Below, piece by piece: positions 7,935 to 15,971 of a stretch of DNA of 44,668 nucleotides. The notes under the pieces were generated by a model that made no database searches, had not been told where the DNA came from, and saw nothing but the letters and a program-made list of their open reading frames with translations. This stretch comes from CAZFHZ01 sp964519015. Its GTDB lineage: Bacteria; Blakebacterota; Blakebacteria; Blakebacterales; CAYUVJ01. The DNA is taken from positions 1 through 44,668 of the forward strand of contig CAZFHZ010000012.1 of assembly GCA_964519015.1 (NCBI GenBank). Direction: 5' to 3'. The first letter of the stretch is position 1. Every line of letters begins with the position of its first letter. A program made the position numbers and the translations under genes.

Positions 7935-8990
7935 ATGACGGCTCGGATCGCGCGACGTTCGTTCCTGGAGCGGAGTGCGGGACTGGGGGCGGGGGCTTTG
8001 CTGGCCCCCGGTCTGCTGCGGCCCGCCGGGATCGCCGGCAAGGTCCCCATCCTGGTGAGCAGCCACGCCAACCGCACCGGCGAGGCGGCGGTACGGGCCG
8101 GGTGGGAGGTGCTTTCGGCCGGTGGCCGTGCGCTGGACGCCATCGAGAAGGCGGCCAACCTGATCGAGGACGACCCTGAGGATATGAGCGTCGGCTACGG
8201 CGGTGCTCCCAACCAGGAAGGGGTGGTCCAGCTGGATGCCTCGATCATGGACGGCCGCACCTTCAACGCGGGGGCGGTGGCCGGGATCGAAGATATCCGT
8301 CACCCCTGCTCGGTCGCCCGGGTGGTCATGGAGCAGACCGACCACGTGCTGCTGGCCGGGCAGGGAGCGCGCGATTTCGCCCTGGCCTGGGGGTTCCCGC
8401 GCGAGGATCTGCTGACTACCAAGGCCCGCCAGGCCTGGCTGCGCTGGCGGATCGGCCTGAGTGAGCGTGATGCCTGGGGCCCGCCGGAACATCTCCGGGG
8501 TCTGGAATCGCCCGGTGCCTACTTCCAGTCGGAATACCCGGAGGAATACCACCACGGGACCACCAACGTACTGGCCGTGGACGCTGCCGGGGATGTGGCC
8601 GGTATCACCACCACCAGCGGCATGGCCTGGAAGATCCCGGGACGGATAGGGGACTCTCCCATCATCGGGGCCGGCCTCTACGTGGACAACGAGGCGGGAG
8701 CGGCCGGTGCGGTGGGGCGGGGGGAGGAGGTCATCAAGTCATGTGCTTCCTACTACATCGTGCTGCGGATGAGCCAGGGACGCACTCCCCAGCAGGCCTG
8801 CCTGGACGCACTCGAGATGCTGGTCCGCAAGTACCGCAACGTCAATCCCGCCTACCGTCCCGGCGAGCACTTCGTGGCCCTGGGACGGGACGGCAGCGTG
8901 GGCTGTGCCGCCATGACGGGGGGTGCCCGCATGTCGGTCATCGACGCCGACGGCTACCGGGTGGTGGAAGGGCCGAAGTACCCGGGTTGA
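7935..8990 (+). CDS. Glycosylasparaginase (N4-(beta-N-acetylglucosaminyl)-L-asparaginase), Tat-exported
   Basis: A 351-residue Ntn-hydrolase precursor. The N-terminus carries a twin-arginine signal (ARRSFLERS, then a Gly/Ala/Leu-rich stretch to about residue 35), so it is exported folded. The mature enzyme begins near ILVSSHANRTG and shows the family features GWEVLSAGGRALDAIEKA and GYGGAPNQEG. The autocleavage site is HGTTN with nucleophile Thr209, which would split the chain into alpha and beta subunits. It removes asparagine from GlcNAc-Asn or cleaves beta-aspartyl peptides in scavenging. The ATG at 7935 has a near-ideal AGGAGGGG ahead of it; a GTG directly before it is less likely. The gene is divergent from the S9 peptidase operon; TTGCAC (7866-7871) with TATGCA (7890-7895) is a weak promoter candidate. 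Confidence 0.92.
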   Translation: MTARIARRSFLERSAGLGAGALLAPGLLRPAGIAGKVPILVSSHANRTGEAAVRAGWEVLSAGGRALDAIEKAANLIEDDPEDMSVGYGGAPNQEGVVQLDASIMDGRTFNAGAVAGIEDIRHPCSVARVVMEQTDHVLLAGQGARDFALAWGFPREDLLTTKARQAWLRWRIGLSERDAWGPPEHLRGLESPGAYFQSEYPEEYHHGTTNVLAVDAAGDVAGITTTSGMAWKIPGRIGDSPIIGAGLYVDNEAGAAGAVGRGEEVIKSCASYYIVLRMSQGRTPQQACLDALEMLVRKYRNVNPAYRPGEHFVALGRDGSVGCAAMTGGARMSVIDADGYRVVEGPKYPG

Positions 8991-9018
8991 GGTCGCACCG
9001 GGGCAGGTCGGAATCCCG

Positions 9019-9046
9019 TTGCGGAAGTGGCGCCAGGGTCTAGATT
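9019..9046 (+). promoter_or_regulatory. Predicted promoter of the L,D-transpeptidase operon
   Basis: TTGCGG (9019-9024) and TAGATT (9041-9046) are separated by 16 bases, a good sigma-70-type match. It lies just after the asparaginase stop and gives an mRNA leader of about 130 nt before the lipoprotein ATG at 9184. Confidence 0.5.
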
Positions 9047-9183
9047 AGCTGTCACAGGCCACCAACGGTCTGTGCTAAAGACGTTGACCTGCCTTTCAGG
9101 GATGGACGCAAGCATACCGGCCTGCGTGTGTCCCTTTTCCTCACAAACGAACGACCGGTCCCAGCAAGGGATGGGTTACCTGT

Positions 9184-9780
9184 ATGTGCCGCATCCGTAG
9201 TATCCTGACGACTTTCGCCGTTTCATCGCTTACCCTGACGGCTTGCAGCAAGGTTCCCGAGCAGGAGCAGCTGCGGGCCACCGCCGCCCTGGATTCGGCC
9301 CGCACCCTGGAGGCCGAACAGTACGCCCCCGATCTCTTCCGGGCGGCGACCGATTCCTTGAATGCCACCCTCGCTGCCCGCGCGCAGCAGGACGCCAAGT
9401 TCGCTCTCTTCCGTAGCTACGGCGCGACCCGCGAACGCTTCGCCCGGGCCGAGGATCTCGCCATCCAGACGGCCGCCCGGGCAACCTCGGAGAAGGAGCG
9501 GATCAAGGGTGAAGTGAGCGGAATACTCACGGCTGTCAAGGCCACGCTCGATTCCGCTTACGCAGCATACGCCCGGGCACCCCGCGGCAAAGGGAGCCAG
9601 GTCGATCTGGCGGTTATGAAAGCTACGCTCGACCAGGCTGCGTCGGTGCGGACCGAAGCGGAGTCCGATTTTTCCGAGGGCCGGTACCTGGTGGCCCGCT
9701 CGAAACTTGAGAGCGCCCGGGACCAGGCCCGCGCGATCATGCGGGAGATCACTGCCGCCCGTGCCCGGACGGATCGCTGA
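9184..9780 (+). CDS. DUF4398-like lipoprotein
   Basis: A 198-residue lipoprotein. A short signal peptide ends in a lipobox with LTAC, so the mature protein begins at Cys21. The rest is almost entirely alpha-helical and rich in Ala, Arg and Glu. It has the pattern of regularly spaced Ala and acidic residues (SARTLEAEQYAPDLFRAATD, then repeats such as KATLDQAASVRTEAESDF) seen in DUF4398 proteins. That domain is found near peptidoglycan-binding and OmpA/Pal-type genes in Gram-negative bacteria and is thought to act in the periplasm. It is the first gene of an operon with two L,D-transpeptidases; the next start codon lies 4 bases after this stop. Molecular function is unknown. Confidence 0.8.
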   Translation: MCRIRSILTTFAVSSLTLTACSKVPEQEQLRATAALDSARTLEAEQYAPDLFRAATDSLNATLAARAQQDAKFALFRSYGATRERFARAEDLAIQTAARATSEKERIKGEVSGILTAVKATLDSAYAAYARAPRGKGSQVDLAVMKATLDQAASVRTEAESDFSEGRYLVARSKLESARDQARAIMREITAARARTDR

Positions 9781-9784
9781 GGGG

Positions 9785-10894
9785 GTGCTCCCTACGGATG
9801 GTGGAAAGTGGAGGGGCGGTCGTCCCGGACCGACCCTCCACCTGCTCCCGGCGATGTTACTTCTGCTGGCAGCCTCCTGCCGGAGACCCCCGTCGGAGCG
9901 GATCGAACAGGTGAGCAGGTCCATCGCCGAGGCGGCGGCCGCCGGCGCCCTGCGCCTCGCCGAGTCCGACTATCGGGAAGCGGAGCGACTCCTGCGGGAC
10001 GGCTGGATCGAGTTGGGCCGCCAGCAGGGTCGCCTGCCGCCGCTGCGTGATTTCGCGCGGGCGGATTCGTTCTTGGCCGAGGCCGCGATCGCCGCGGACC
10101 GGGCAGCCCGGCAGGCCGGCACGACCCTCGCCGCCTTTGAACGCCAGGCCCGCAACGAACGTAGCGGGCTGACGGAACAACTGGAGGCCTGGCGCAAGGA
10201 ACTGGACACCGATCTCCGCCGACCCGAAGCGGAGGTGCAGTGGCGGATCGCACGTGTGGATTGGGTGATCGCCGGCCGGCTCCTCGAGGACGGACATTTG
10301 GAGGAGGCCCTGAGCCGTCTCGCCCGGGTCGACTCGACCCTCGGCCGACTTGCGGAGCATCTCACCGTACGGAGGCTTGAAGAAGAGGGAGCGGAGGCAG
10401 TGCAGCGCTGGAGGAGTTGGGTCGGCCGGGCCGTCGAAGCCTCGCGGTCGGGTGGCGGGCCCGCCGTTGTCGTGGACAAGAGCGCGCATCGGCTCTTCCT
10501 GCTGTTCGCCGGCGAGGTGGTGGCGTCCTTTCTGTGCGACCTGGGATACAATCCGGGCACCCAGAAGCGTTCCGCGGGGGACGGGGCGACCCCGGAGGGC
10601 TTCTATATCGTCACCGCGGTACGCTGGAACGGGAGTCGGTACCACCGAGCGCTGCTGCTCGACTATCCGAACGAGAGCGACCGGGAGCGGTACCGAGCGC
10701 TGGTGCGGACAGGCGCGGTCCCATCCTACGCCCGGATCGGCGGTAACATCGAGATCCACGGAGCGGGGGGCATTGGCCGGGATTGGACCGACGGATGTAT
10801 GGCGCTCGCCGATACGGACATCGAGCGCTTGATGCGAAACGCCCGCGAAGGTATGCCGGTGGCCATCGTCCGGAAGGCAGTCGGCTGGCCATGA
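9785..10894 (+). CDS. Lipid-anchored L,D-transpeptidase (YafK/DpaA-type YkuD domain)
   Basis: A 369-residue lipoprotein: a signal peptide with Lys/Arg, then LLLLAASC giving a lipidated Cys at residue 32. Residues ~35-225 form a long helical region with DUF4398-like spacing (QVSRSIAEAAAAGALRLAES), so this gene looks like the preceding lipoprotein fused to an enzyme. The C-terminal YkuD domain holds IEIHGAGGIG (His325) and TDGC (Cys338). The spacing and the TDGCMAL sequence resemble the YafK branch, members of which are known to detach Braun lipoprotein from peptidoglycan, rather than classical cross-linkers. The GTG start at 9785 couples it to the upstream stop at 9780; the later ATG at 9854 would leave too short a signal peptide. 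Confidence 0.85.
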   Translation: MLPTDGGKWRGGRPGPTLHLLPAMLLLLAASCRRPPSERIEQVSRSIAEAAAAGALRLAESDYREAERLLRDGWIELGRQQGRLPPLRDFARADSFLAEAAIAADRAARQAGTTLAAFERQARNERSGLTEQLEAWRKELDTDLRRPEAEVQWRIARVDWVIAGRLLEDGHLEEALSRLARVDSTLGRLAEHLTVRRLEEEGAEAVQRWRSWVGRAVEASRSGGGPAVVVDKSAHRLFLLFAGEVVASFLCDLGYNPGTQKRSAGDGATPEGFYIVTAVRWNGSRYHRALLLDYPNESDRERYRALVRTGAVPSYARIGGNIEIHGAGGIGRDWTDGCMALADTDIERLMRNAREGMPVAIVRKAVGWP

Positions 10895-11511
10895 GACGGG
10901 CGGCGTCCCTCTACCTGTTACTGGTCGCGCTGGCGGGCCATGTCGCCTCGGGTGGTATCCCGCTGCGTCCCGACCAGGAACTGTCCGGATCCCTCCGCCC
11001 GTCACCGGTCCCCGCGGCATCCCTGGCGCGGATTGCGGATCCGGAGCGGGCGTTGCGCCGCCTCCAGCCCGCTGGTCCCTATATCGTCATCGACACGCAC
11101 GGCAACGAACTGCTGCTGCGAGATGGAGAGCGGGTACTGCTCCGAGCGGCCTGCTCAACCGGCTCGAGTGGCCACCTCCGCGACCCCGCCACCGGTCGTG
11201 TCTGGGACTTCCGGACCCCGCTGGGCGTATTCACGGTGGAGAGCAAACTCGAGAATCCATGGTGGATCAAGCCGGACTGGGCCTATCTCGAGGAGGGAAC
11301 GCCCCCACCGGACGATCCACGCCGGCGGCTCGATCCCGAGATGCTCGGCGCCTTCGCGCTTGGATTCGGAGACGGCTACTTCATCCACGGCACGGTGTAC
11401 GAACGGCTCCTGGGGATGAGCATCACGCACGGCTGCGTCCGGGTCGGCGAACGCGAACTACGACGGCTCTTCGACCTCGTTCCGCTGGGCACCCGGATCT
11501 ACATTTTCTGA
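10891..11511 (+). CDS. L,D-transpeptidase (ErfK/YbiS/YcfS family)
   Basis: A 206-residue exported enzyme with an N-terminal hydrophobic signal (LYLLLVALAGHVASGG). The YkuD domain follows from about residue 68 (YIVIDTHGNELLLRDGE). It carries the classical active site: His166 in FIHGT and Cys182 in ITHGCVRV, 16 residues apart. Such enzymes form 3-3 cross-links in peptidoglycan or attach lipoproteins or outer-membrane proteins to meso-diaminopimelate. The insert ENPWWIKPDWAYLEEG before the His is typical of the family. Its ATG overlaps the stop of the previous gene (ATGA). Having a classical enzyme beside a YafK-like one suggests attachment and release are encoded together; this is inference. 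Confidence 0.93.
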   Translation: MRRAASLYLLLVALAGHVASGGIPLRPDQELSGSLRPSPVPAASLARIADPERALRRLQPAGPYIVIDTHGNELLLRDGERVLLRAACSTGSSGHLRDPATGRVWDFRTPLGVFTVESKLENPWWIKPDWAYLEEGTPPPDDPRRRLDPEMLGAFALGFGDGYFIHGTVYERLLGMSITHGCVRVGERELRRLFDLVPLGTRIYIF

Positions 11512-11534
11512 CCACGGCGGAATACGGAGTCGGG

Positions 11535-12200
11535 ATGATGGTTCGACAACAAAACCCTGACCCCCATACCAACGCGTACCGGTGGCCGCTTCGTCTCCTT
11601 CCCGTCCTGGTCCTTTTGAGCGCCTGCGGAGGAGAGAGCGGGAACGGCGGAGGGCCGGATCCGGTGACAGCTCCCGGAACGTTTGCCCGGGCGGAACTCG
11701 CGCTTGCCAGGACCGCCGATCCCTACCTGCTGCTGGACCTGTCCCGGGGCCGGCTGGAAGTGCGTATCGGCGGTACCCTGCTCTGGGAGATACCCTTCCG
11801 GCTGGAGCCGAGCGACACCGGTCGGGTCGAACTCTTCCGCCGGCGCTTCCATGCCGGGGGCGACATCCTCGCCCGTCCGCTGAGGCGGCTGGCGGCGACG
11901 GACGTCCGTAAGCTCTACCCGGACTCCCTGCTGGCGGTCGTGAGCGGGGCGCTGAGGGTTGAACCGGGCCTCATCCAGCGTCGGGTCCCGGGACGGCTCC
12001 TGCTGGTCTGGTCGGTGGGGATCCGTCTCGACCTGCGTACGGCCGACCACCGCGGCGGGCCGGCCGACCTTCTCGAGGACGCGCGCTATCTGCTGCGCCG
12101 TCCCTTCGGAGCCGCCGAGGTACGGGGGTGGATCGAACCGTCCGGGGCGGCTACCCTCCATCACCTGCTCCATCCCGGGATCTTCGTGCTGGTCCGGTGA
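11535..12200 (+). CDS. Lipoprotein resembling a catalytically inactive L,D-transpeptidase partner
   Basis: A 221-residue lipoprotein (lipobox LSAC). It matches no family I can name with certainty. Residues from about 66 (PYLLLDLSRGRLEVRIGG, then TLLWEIPFRL) closely resemble the first strands of a YkuD domain, as in the enzyme encoded just upstream. The catalytic His-x-Gly and T/S-x-G-C motifs are absent, and the rest is Arg/Leu-rich and diverged. It may be a decayed duplicate or a non-catalytic subunit that binds the enzymes or their substrate. It follows the L,D-transpeptidase by 23 bases, so it is probably in the same operon. Two adjacent ATGs (11535 and 11538) are possible starts. Confidence 0.7.
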   Translation: MMVRQQNPDPHTNAYRWPLRLLPVLVLLSACGGESGNGGGPDPVTAPGTFARAELALARTADPYLLLDLSRGRLEVRIGGTLLWEIPFRLEPSDTGRVELFRRRFHAGGDILARPLRRLAATDVRKLYPDSLLAVVSGALRVEPGLIQRRVPGRLLLVWSVGIRLDLRTADHRGGPADLLEDARYLLRRPFGAAEVRGWIEPSGAATLHHLLHPGIFVLVR

Positions 12201-12205
12201 GGACC

Positions 12206-12231
12206 GGACCGGCCCCCTGAAGGGCCGGTCC
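12206..12231. terminator. Hairpin between convergent genes
   Basis: A perfect 10-bp stem (GGACCGGCCC / GGGCCGGTCC) with a 6-base loop lies 6 bases after the plus-strand stop and about 30 bases from the minus-strand symporter stop. There is no U-tract, so termination efficiency is uncertain; it may serve both strands. Confidence 0.6.
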
Positions 12232-12260
12232 AGACATGGAATCGATGCTCCGGTCGTGGC

Positions 12261-13670
12261 TCAGCCGGCCGCGCTCGGGACTTCCTTCACCTCCAGGTGG
12301 GTCTGGAGCGAGGTATCCAGCCCCTCCCGGGTGGCGCGTGCCACCACGCCCGAGAGGAGCAGCAGGCCGACCAGGTTGGGGAGCGCCATACAGGCGTTGG
12401 CGATGTCCCCCACGAAGAAGACCACCTCGATGGAGATCACCGCACCGATGAAAGTCAGGGTGATGAAGACCACCCGGTAGGGGACGGTCACCTTCATCCC
12501 GAAGAGGTACTTCAGGCATTGCTCCCCGTAGTAGCTCCAGCCGACCAGGGTCGTGTAGCCGAAGAGAAAACTGGCGATGGCCACCACCGCTCCTCCCACG
12601 TAGGGGATGGTGTCGGAGAAGGCCGCCGTGGTCATGGCCGCACCCTCCAGCCCGCTCGTCCAGAAGCCGGAGGTGAGCAGGATCAAGCCGGTGAAGGTGC
12701 AGACCACGATGGTGTCGATGAACACTTCGACCACCCCGATCAGCCCCTGGAAGACCGGATCGGGGGCCTGGGCGGCGGCGTGGGCGATCGGGGCGCTCCC
12801 CAGTCCCGCCTCGTTGGAGAGGATGCCCCGCCGGGCGCCGAACTGGACCGCCTGTCGGACCCCCGCGCCCAGGAAACCGCCCGCCGCGGCCGTCGGGGAG
12901 AAGGCGTGGCGGAAGATGAGCAGGAAGGTGTTGGGCAGGTTGTTGATGTGGACCCCCAGCACGACCAGTCCGAACACGAAGTAGAGCACGATCATGGCGG
13001 GTACGAGCCGCTCACTCACCGCCCCGATCCGCTTGATGCCTCCCAGGATGACCAGGGCGACCAGGAAGGTGATGGTGGCCCCGGTGACTACCGGCGGGAT
13101 GCCGAACTGAGTGGCCACCGCCGAGGACATCTGGTTGGACTGCATCATGTTGCCGGTCCCGAAGAGGGCTGCAAAGGTCCCGCAGACCGCGAAGATGCCG
13201 GCCAGCGCCCGGGCGAACCGGGTGTCGTTCAGACCGTAGCGGATGTAGTACATCGGACCACCGGCCACCGTCCCGTCCGGGTGCCGCTGGCGGAACTTCT
13301 GGCCCAGCAGCGCTTCGGAGTACTTGGTCCCCATCCCCAGCAGTCCGCAGATCCACATCCAGAAGATGGCCCCGGGGCCCCCCCAGAAGATGGCCGTGGC
13401 CACCCCGGCGATGTTGCCGTTCCCCACCGTGGCGGCCAGGGCGGTGGTGAGTGCCTGGAAGGGGGTCACGTCCCCCTGCAGCCCCAGGCGCTGGTGGGAG
13501 CTCTTGCCCAGCGCGATGCGCAGCGCCGGACCGAGCCGGCGCAGCTGGATGAACCCGATGCGGATACCGAGGACGAGCCCGACCCCGAACAGCACCGGGA
13601 CCATATAGGTCCAGATGAGGGTGGCGGTGGCGTCCAGCCACGCGCCCGCCCGCTCGATGAAGACCTCCAT
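12261..13670 (-). CDS. Sodium:alanine/glycine symporter (AGCS family)
   Basis: A 469-residue transporter of the alanine/glycine:cation symporter family, which imports alanine or glycine with Na+. About ten membrane helices are visible. Family hallmarks include GDVTPFQALTTALAATVGNG followed by NIAGVATAIF, GTKYSEALLGQKFR, DGTVAGGPMYYI and RRGILSNEAGLGSAPIAHAA. The length is normal. The ATG is at 13668-13670; upstream lies a leader of about 265 nt with strong secondary structure and a good promoter at 13942-13969. The cargo fits the several peptidases nearby, whose products would include free amino acids. Confidence 0.95.
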   Translation of the reverse strand: MEVFIERAGAWLDATATLIWTYMVPVLFGVGLVLGIRIGFIQLRRLGPALRIALGKSSHQRLGLQGDVTPFQALTTALAATVGNGNIAGVATAIFWGGPGAIFWMWICGLLGMGTKYSEALLGQKFRQRHPDGTVAGGPMYYIRYGLNDTRFARALAGIFAVCGTFAALFGTGNMMQSNQMSSAVATQFGIPPVVTGATITFLVALVILGGIKRIGAVSERLVPAMIVLYFVFGLVVLGVHINNLPNTFLLIFRHAFSPTAAAGGFLGAGVRQAVQFGARRGILSNEAGLGSAPIAHAAAQAPDPVFQGLIGVVEVFIDTIVVCTFTGLILLTSGFWTSGLEGAAMTTAAFSDTIPYVGGAVVAIASFLFGYTTLVGWSYYGEQCLKYLFGMKVTVPYRVVFITLTFIGAVISIEVVFFVGDIANACMALPNLVGLLLLSGVVARATREGLDTSLQTHLEVKEVPSAAG

Positions 13671-13941
13671 GGATCACCATTCCTCCGGACGCCGGGAAGG
13701 CGTTCCGGTCGATATCCCGGTAGGGCCGAGCGACGCTGGGGCTGACGTTGCACCGCGCGCACCATGCCCCGGGGGACAGGTTCGGTCCACGCGGCCGACG
13801 CCGGGCTGGAAGAGGGGAGAGGCTGCAAGGCTGGGCTCCGGCCGGATCCGGGTCGCACTGTCGGGCTCCTTTCGCGGCCCGGACAGGACTGCCCCGCCTC
13901 CCAGGGGTGGTCGGTCGGAAGCTCCGAGGCTTCCAGGAGAA

Positions 13942-13969
13942 ATGATACTATCCGCCCTGGACATCGCAA
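13942..13969 (-). promoter_or_regulatory. Predicted promoter of the AGCS symporter
   Basis: On the minus strand TTGCGA (13964-13969) and TATCAT (13942-13947) are 16 bases apart; the -10 matches consensus at 5 of 6 positions. It implies transcription from about 13935. Confidence 0.5.
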
Positions 13970-14026
13970 GCGGGACGGGTGCCGCGCAGCAAAGGAGCTC
14001 TCTGGCCGCCTTCCCCGCTCCGGGAC

Positions 14027-14032
14027 TATACT
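14027..14032 (+). promoter_or_regulatory. Possible -10 box for the C69 dipeptidase
   Basis: TATACT (5 of 6 to consensus) lies 51 bases before the dipeptidase ATG. No convincing -35 is seen 16-18 bases upstream. The wording GGGACTATACT is similar to GGATCTATACT at 15915. Confidence 0.3.
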
Positions 14033-14083
14033 GCGCGCTACATCGGGATTCGCCAAAGCCCCGTCCTCACAGGAGATCGCCCC

Positions 14084-15688
14084 ATGCCCGGACCGACCCT
14101 CCGCGCCCGCCGCCTCCCCGTCGTCCTGCTCCCGCTGGCGTTGGCCGCCCTCCTTGCCCTGGCCCTTCGTTCGGCCGGGCCGCCGCCACTACCAGGGACG
14201 GAAGCGCTCGAGTTCGATTCCTGCACCAGCATCCTGGTCGGCCGGCTGGCTTCGGCGGACGGTTCCACCATGACCAGCCATTCCTGCGACTCGGGGTCCG
14301 ACCGGACGTGGATCACGCTCGAACCCCGCCGCACGCATCCCGCCGGTGCGAAGGCGACCGTCTGGCTCGACCCCAAGCGCACCACCGGGCCCGACGATGC
14401 CGACCGGGTGCCGATGGGGGAGATCCCGCAGGTGGCCCAGACCTGGAAGTTCATGAACGCCGCCTACCCGATCATGAACGAGCATCAGCTGGCCATCGGG
14501 GAGACGACTACGGGGGGCAGGCGTGAACTGAAGAGCGAAGAGGGGATCATCGACGCTCCCGAGCTCTACCGCCTGGTCCTGGAGCGGGCCCGGACGGCCC
14601 GCGAGGCGATCCGGATCGCCGACGAGCTGACCCGGCAGTACGGCTACAACGACTGGGGGGAGTGCTTCACCTTCGCCGACCCGCAGGAGGTCTGGCACTT
14701 CGAGATCCTGGGACCGGGGCGGGGGAAGCTCGGCGCGGTCTGGGCGGCCGTGCGCATCCCCGACGACGAGATCGGGGTCTCGGCCAACGCCCATCGCATC
14801 CGGCAGATCCACCCCGAGGACCCGGAGCGGTACCTGGCCTCGGCCAACGTCTTCACCCTGGCCCGGGAGATGGGCTGGTGGGACCCGGGCAGCGGGGAGC
14901 CGTTCGAGTTCTGCTACGCCTACGCCGACCGCAACAGCCTGGCCTGCCGCCGGCGGGAATGGCGGGTGCTGAGCGCCCTGGCCCCTTCCCTGCGCCTCGA
15001 TCCCAACGCCGAGAACTACCCGCTCTCGGTCAAGCCGGAGAAGAAAGTCACCGTCGGAGACCTGCTGGCCCTCTTCCGCGACACCTACGAGGGGACCAAC
15101 TTCGACATGACCCGGCGGCTGACGGTGGTCAACCGGCGCGGTGAAGTGGTCAAGAGCCCGGTGGCCAATCCCTTCATGAGCAGCGACCTGCGCGAGCTCT
15201 TCGGCATCGAGCGGGAGCGGACCATCTGCTCGCCGGCGGCCACCTATCTGCAGATCACCCAGTCGCGGAGCTGGCTCCCCGACCCGATCGGCGGTCTGGT
15301 CTGGCTCGGCTATGACAACCCGGCCACCACCCCGCACCTCCCCTTCTACATCGGCATCGACCAGATGCCGGACGCCTACCGGGTGGACGGCCGGCGCGCT
15401 TTCCGGCGCGATTGTGCCTGGTGGGCCTTCCGGAGGGCCAGCAAGCTCTCCTACCTGCGCTACCAGGAAGTGAAGGGAGTGCTGCAGACGGTCTGGGAAC
15501 CGATCGAGCAGGAGGCCTTCGCCCGGCAGGCGGAGATCGAGGCCGAGGCGCAGCGGCTCTACCAGCAGGATCCGAAACGGGCCGAGGCCTACCTGTCGCA
15601 GTACTGCCGCGACCTGGCGGACCGCACCGTGGAACGCTACTGGCTGCTCGGGGACGAGATCTGGACGCGGTTCAACAACATTTTCTGA
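14084..15688 (+). CDS. C69 family dipeptidase (PepD-like), secreted
   Basis: A 534-residue Ntn-type peptidase. After an Arg-rich hydrophobic signal (about residues 8-32) and a short propeptide comes FDSCTSILVG. Cys47 should become the N-terminal nucleophile after processing, as in PepDA of lactobacilli. Other family features are SADGSTMTSHSCDSG, the region YGYNDWGECFTFADPQEVWHFE, and GAVWAAVRIPDDEIGVSANA. These enzymes cleave dipeptides, here probably in the periplasm. The ATG at 14084 has AGGAGA 7 bases upstream. Downstream are 283 bases without a gene. It is divergent from the AGCS symporter, suggesting joint use in amino-acid uptake. Confidence 0.92.
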   Translation: MPGPTLRARRLPVVLLPLALAALLALALRSAGPPPLPGTEALEFDSCTSILVGRLASADGSTMTSHSCDSGSDRTWITLEPRRTHPAGAKATVWLDPKRTTGPDDADRVPMGEIPQVAQTWKFMNAAYPIMNEHQLAIGETTTGGRRELKSEEGIIDAPELYRLVLERARTAREAIRIADELTRQYGYNDWGECFTFADPQEVWHFEILGPGRGKLGAVWAAVRIPDDEIGVSANAHRIRQIHPEDPERYLASANVFTLAREMGWWDPGSGEPFEFCYAYADRNSLACRRREWRVLSALAPSLRLDPNAENYPLSVKPEKKVTVGDLLALFRDTYEGTNFDMTRRLTVVNRRGEVVKSPVANPFMSSDLRELFGIERERTICSPAATYLQITQSRSWLPDPIGGLVWLGYDNPATTPHLPFYIGIDQMPDAYRVDGRRAFRRDCAWWAFRRASKLSYLRYQEVKGVLQTVWEPIEQEAFARQAEIEAEAQRLYQQDPKRAEAYLSQYCRDLADRTVERYWLLGDEIWTRFNNIF

Positions 15689-15761
15689 CCTCGGTGAAGG
15701 CCGACCTCGCGGATCCCGTGGCGCCGGTCAGACTTGTTGCGTAAATTGCCGTCGGAGAGCC

Positions 15762-15780
15762 GGGCCGCGGGGTGCGGCCC
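15762..15780 (+). terminator. Hairpin downstream of the dipeptidase gene
   Basis: A 7-bp perfect stem (GGGCCGC / GCGGCCC) with a GGGGT loop lies 74 bases after the stop. No U-run follows, so this is a weak terminator call. Confidence 0.35.
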
Positions 15781-15914
15781 CCTCATCCGGAAGAGGTACC
15801 CCCCATGTGCACGTCCGGTCACCCCAGGTGTCCGGGCTCCCGAAGGGCCCCGATTACCATGGTGTTGCCCGTCCCCTCGGACGGGTCTCGGCAACCTCCG
15901 CCCGGCGTGGGATC

Positions 15915-15920
15915 TATACT
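15915..15920 (+). promoter_or_regulatory. Possible -10 box for the small membrane protein / TonB-C genes
   Basis: TATACT lies 51 bases before the ATG at 15972. A hairpin just upstream (GTTGCC ... GGCAAC enclosing CGTCC/GGACG, about 15864-15895) replaces a normal -35 and could be an operator. Weak evidence. Confidence 0.3.
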
Positions 15921-15971
15921 AGAGCAAGAAGGTCCGTCGTCTCAAACGTCCGTTCCGGGAGGTCGATCCGT

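Larger units (their letters stand above)
13671..14083. promoter_or_regulatory. 413-bp divergent intergenic region with a long symporter leader
   Basis: This is the only gene-free stretch over 300 bases. It holds a minus-strand promoter (13942-13969), then about 265 nt of untranslated leader for the AGCS symporter, and on the plus strand a -10-like box and ribosome-binding site for the dipeptidase. The leader is GC-rich. Its clearest element is a hairpin at 13858-13886: CTGT, one bulged C, CGGGC, a loop containing CGAAAGG, GCCCG, ACAG. Further down, GGGAGGC and GCCTCTCCC could pair at long range around it. Glycine riboswitches often precede AGCS genes, but I do not find the glycine aptamer core. 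No open frame here looks coding. Confidence 0.5.

Noticed and set aside
12297..13745. A 482-codon plus-strand frame over the AGCS symporter
   Set aside because: Antisense shadow of the conserved symporter; composition is His/Gln/Gly-rich with no recognisable motif.
13671..13941. Glycine riboswitch ahead of the AGCS symporter
   Set aside because: The expected aptamer core was not found; kept only as an unidentified structured leader.
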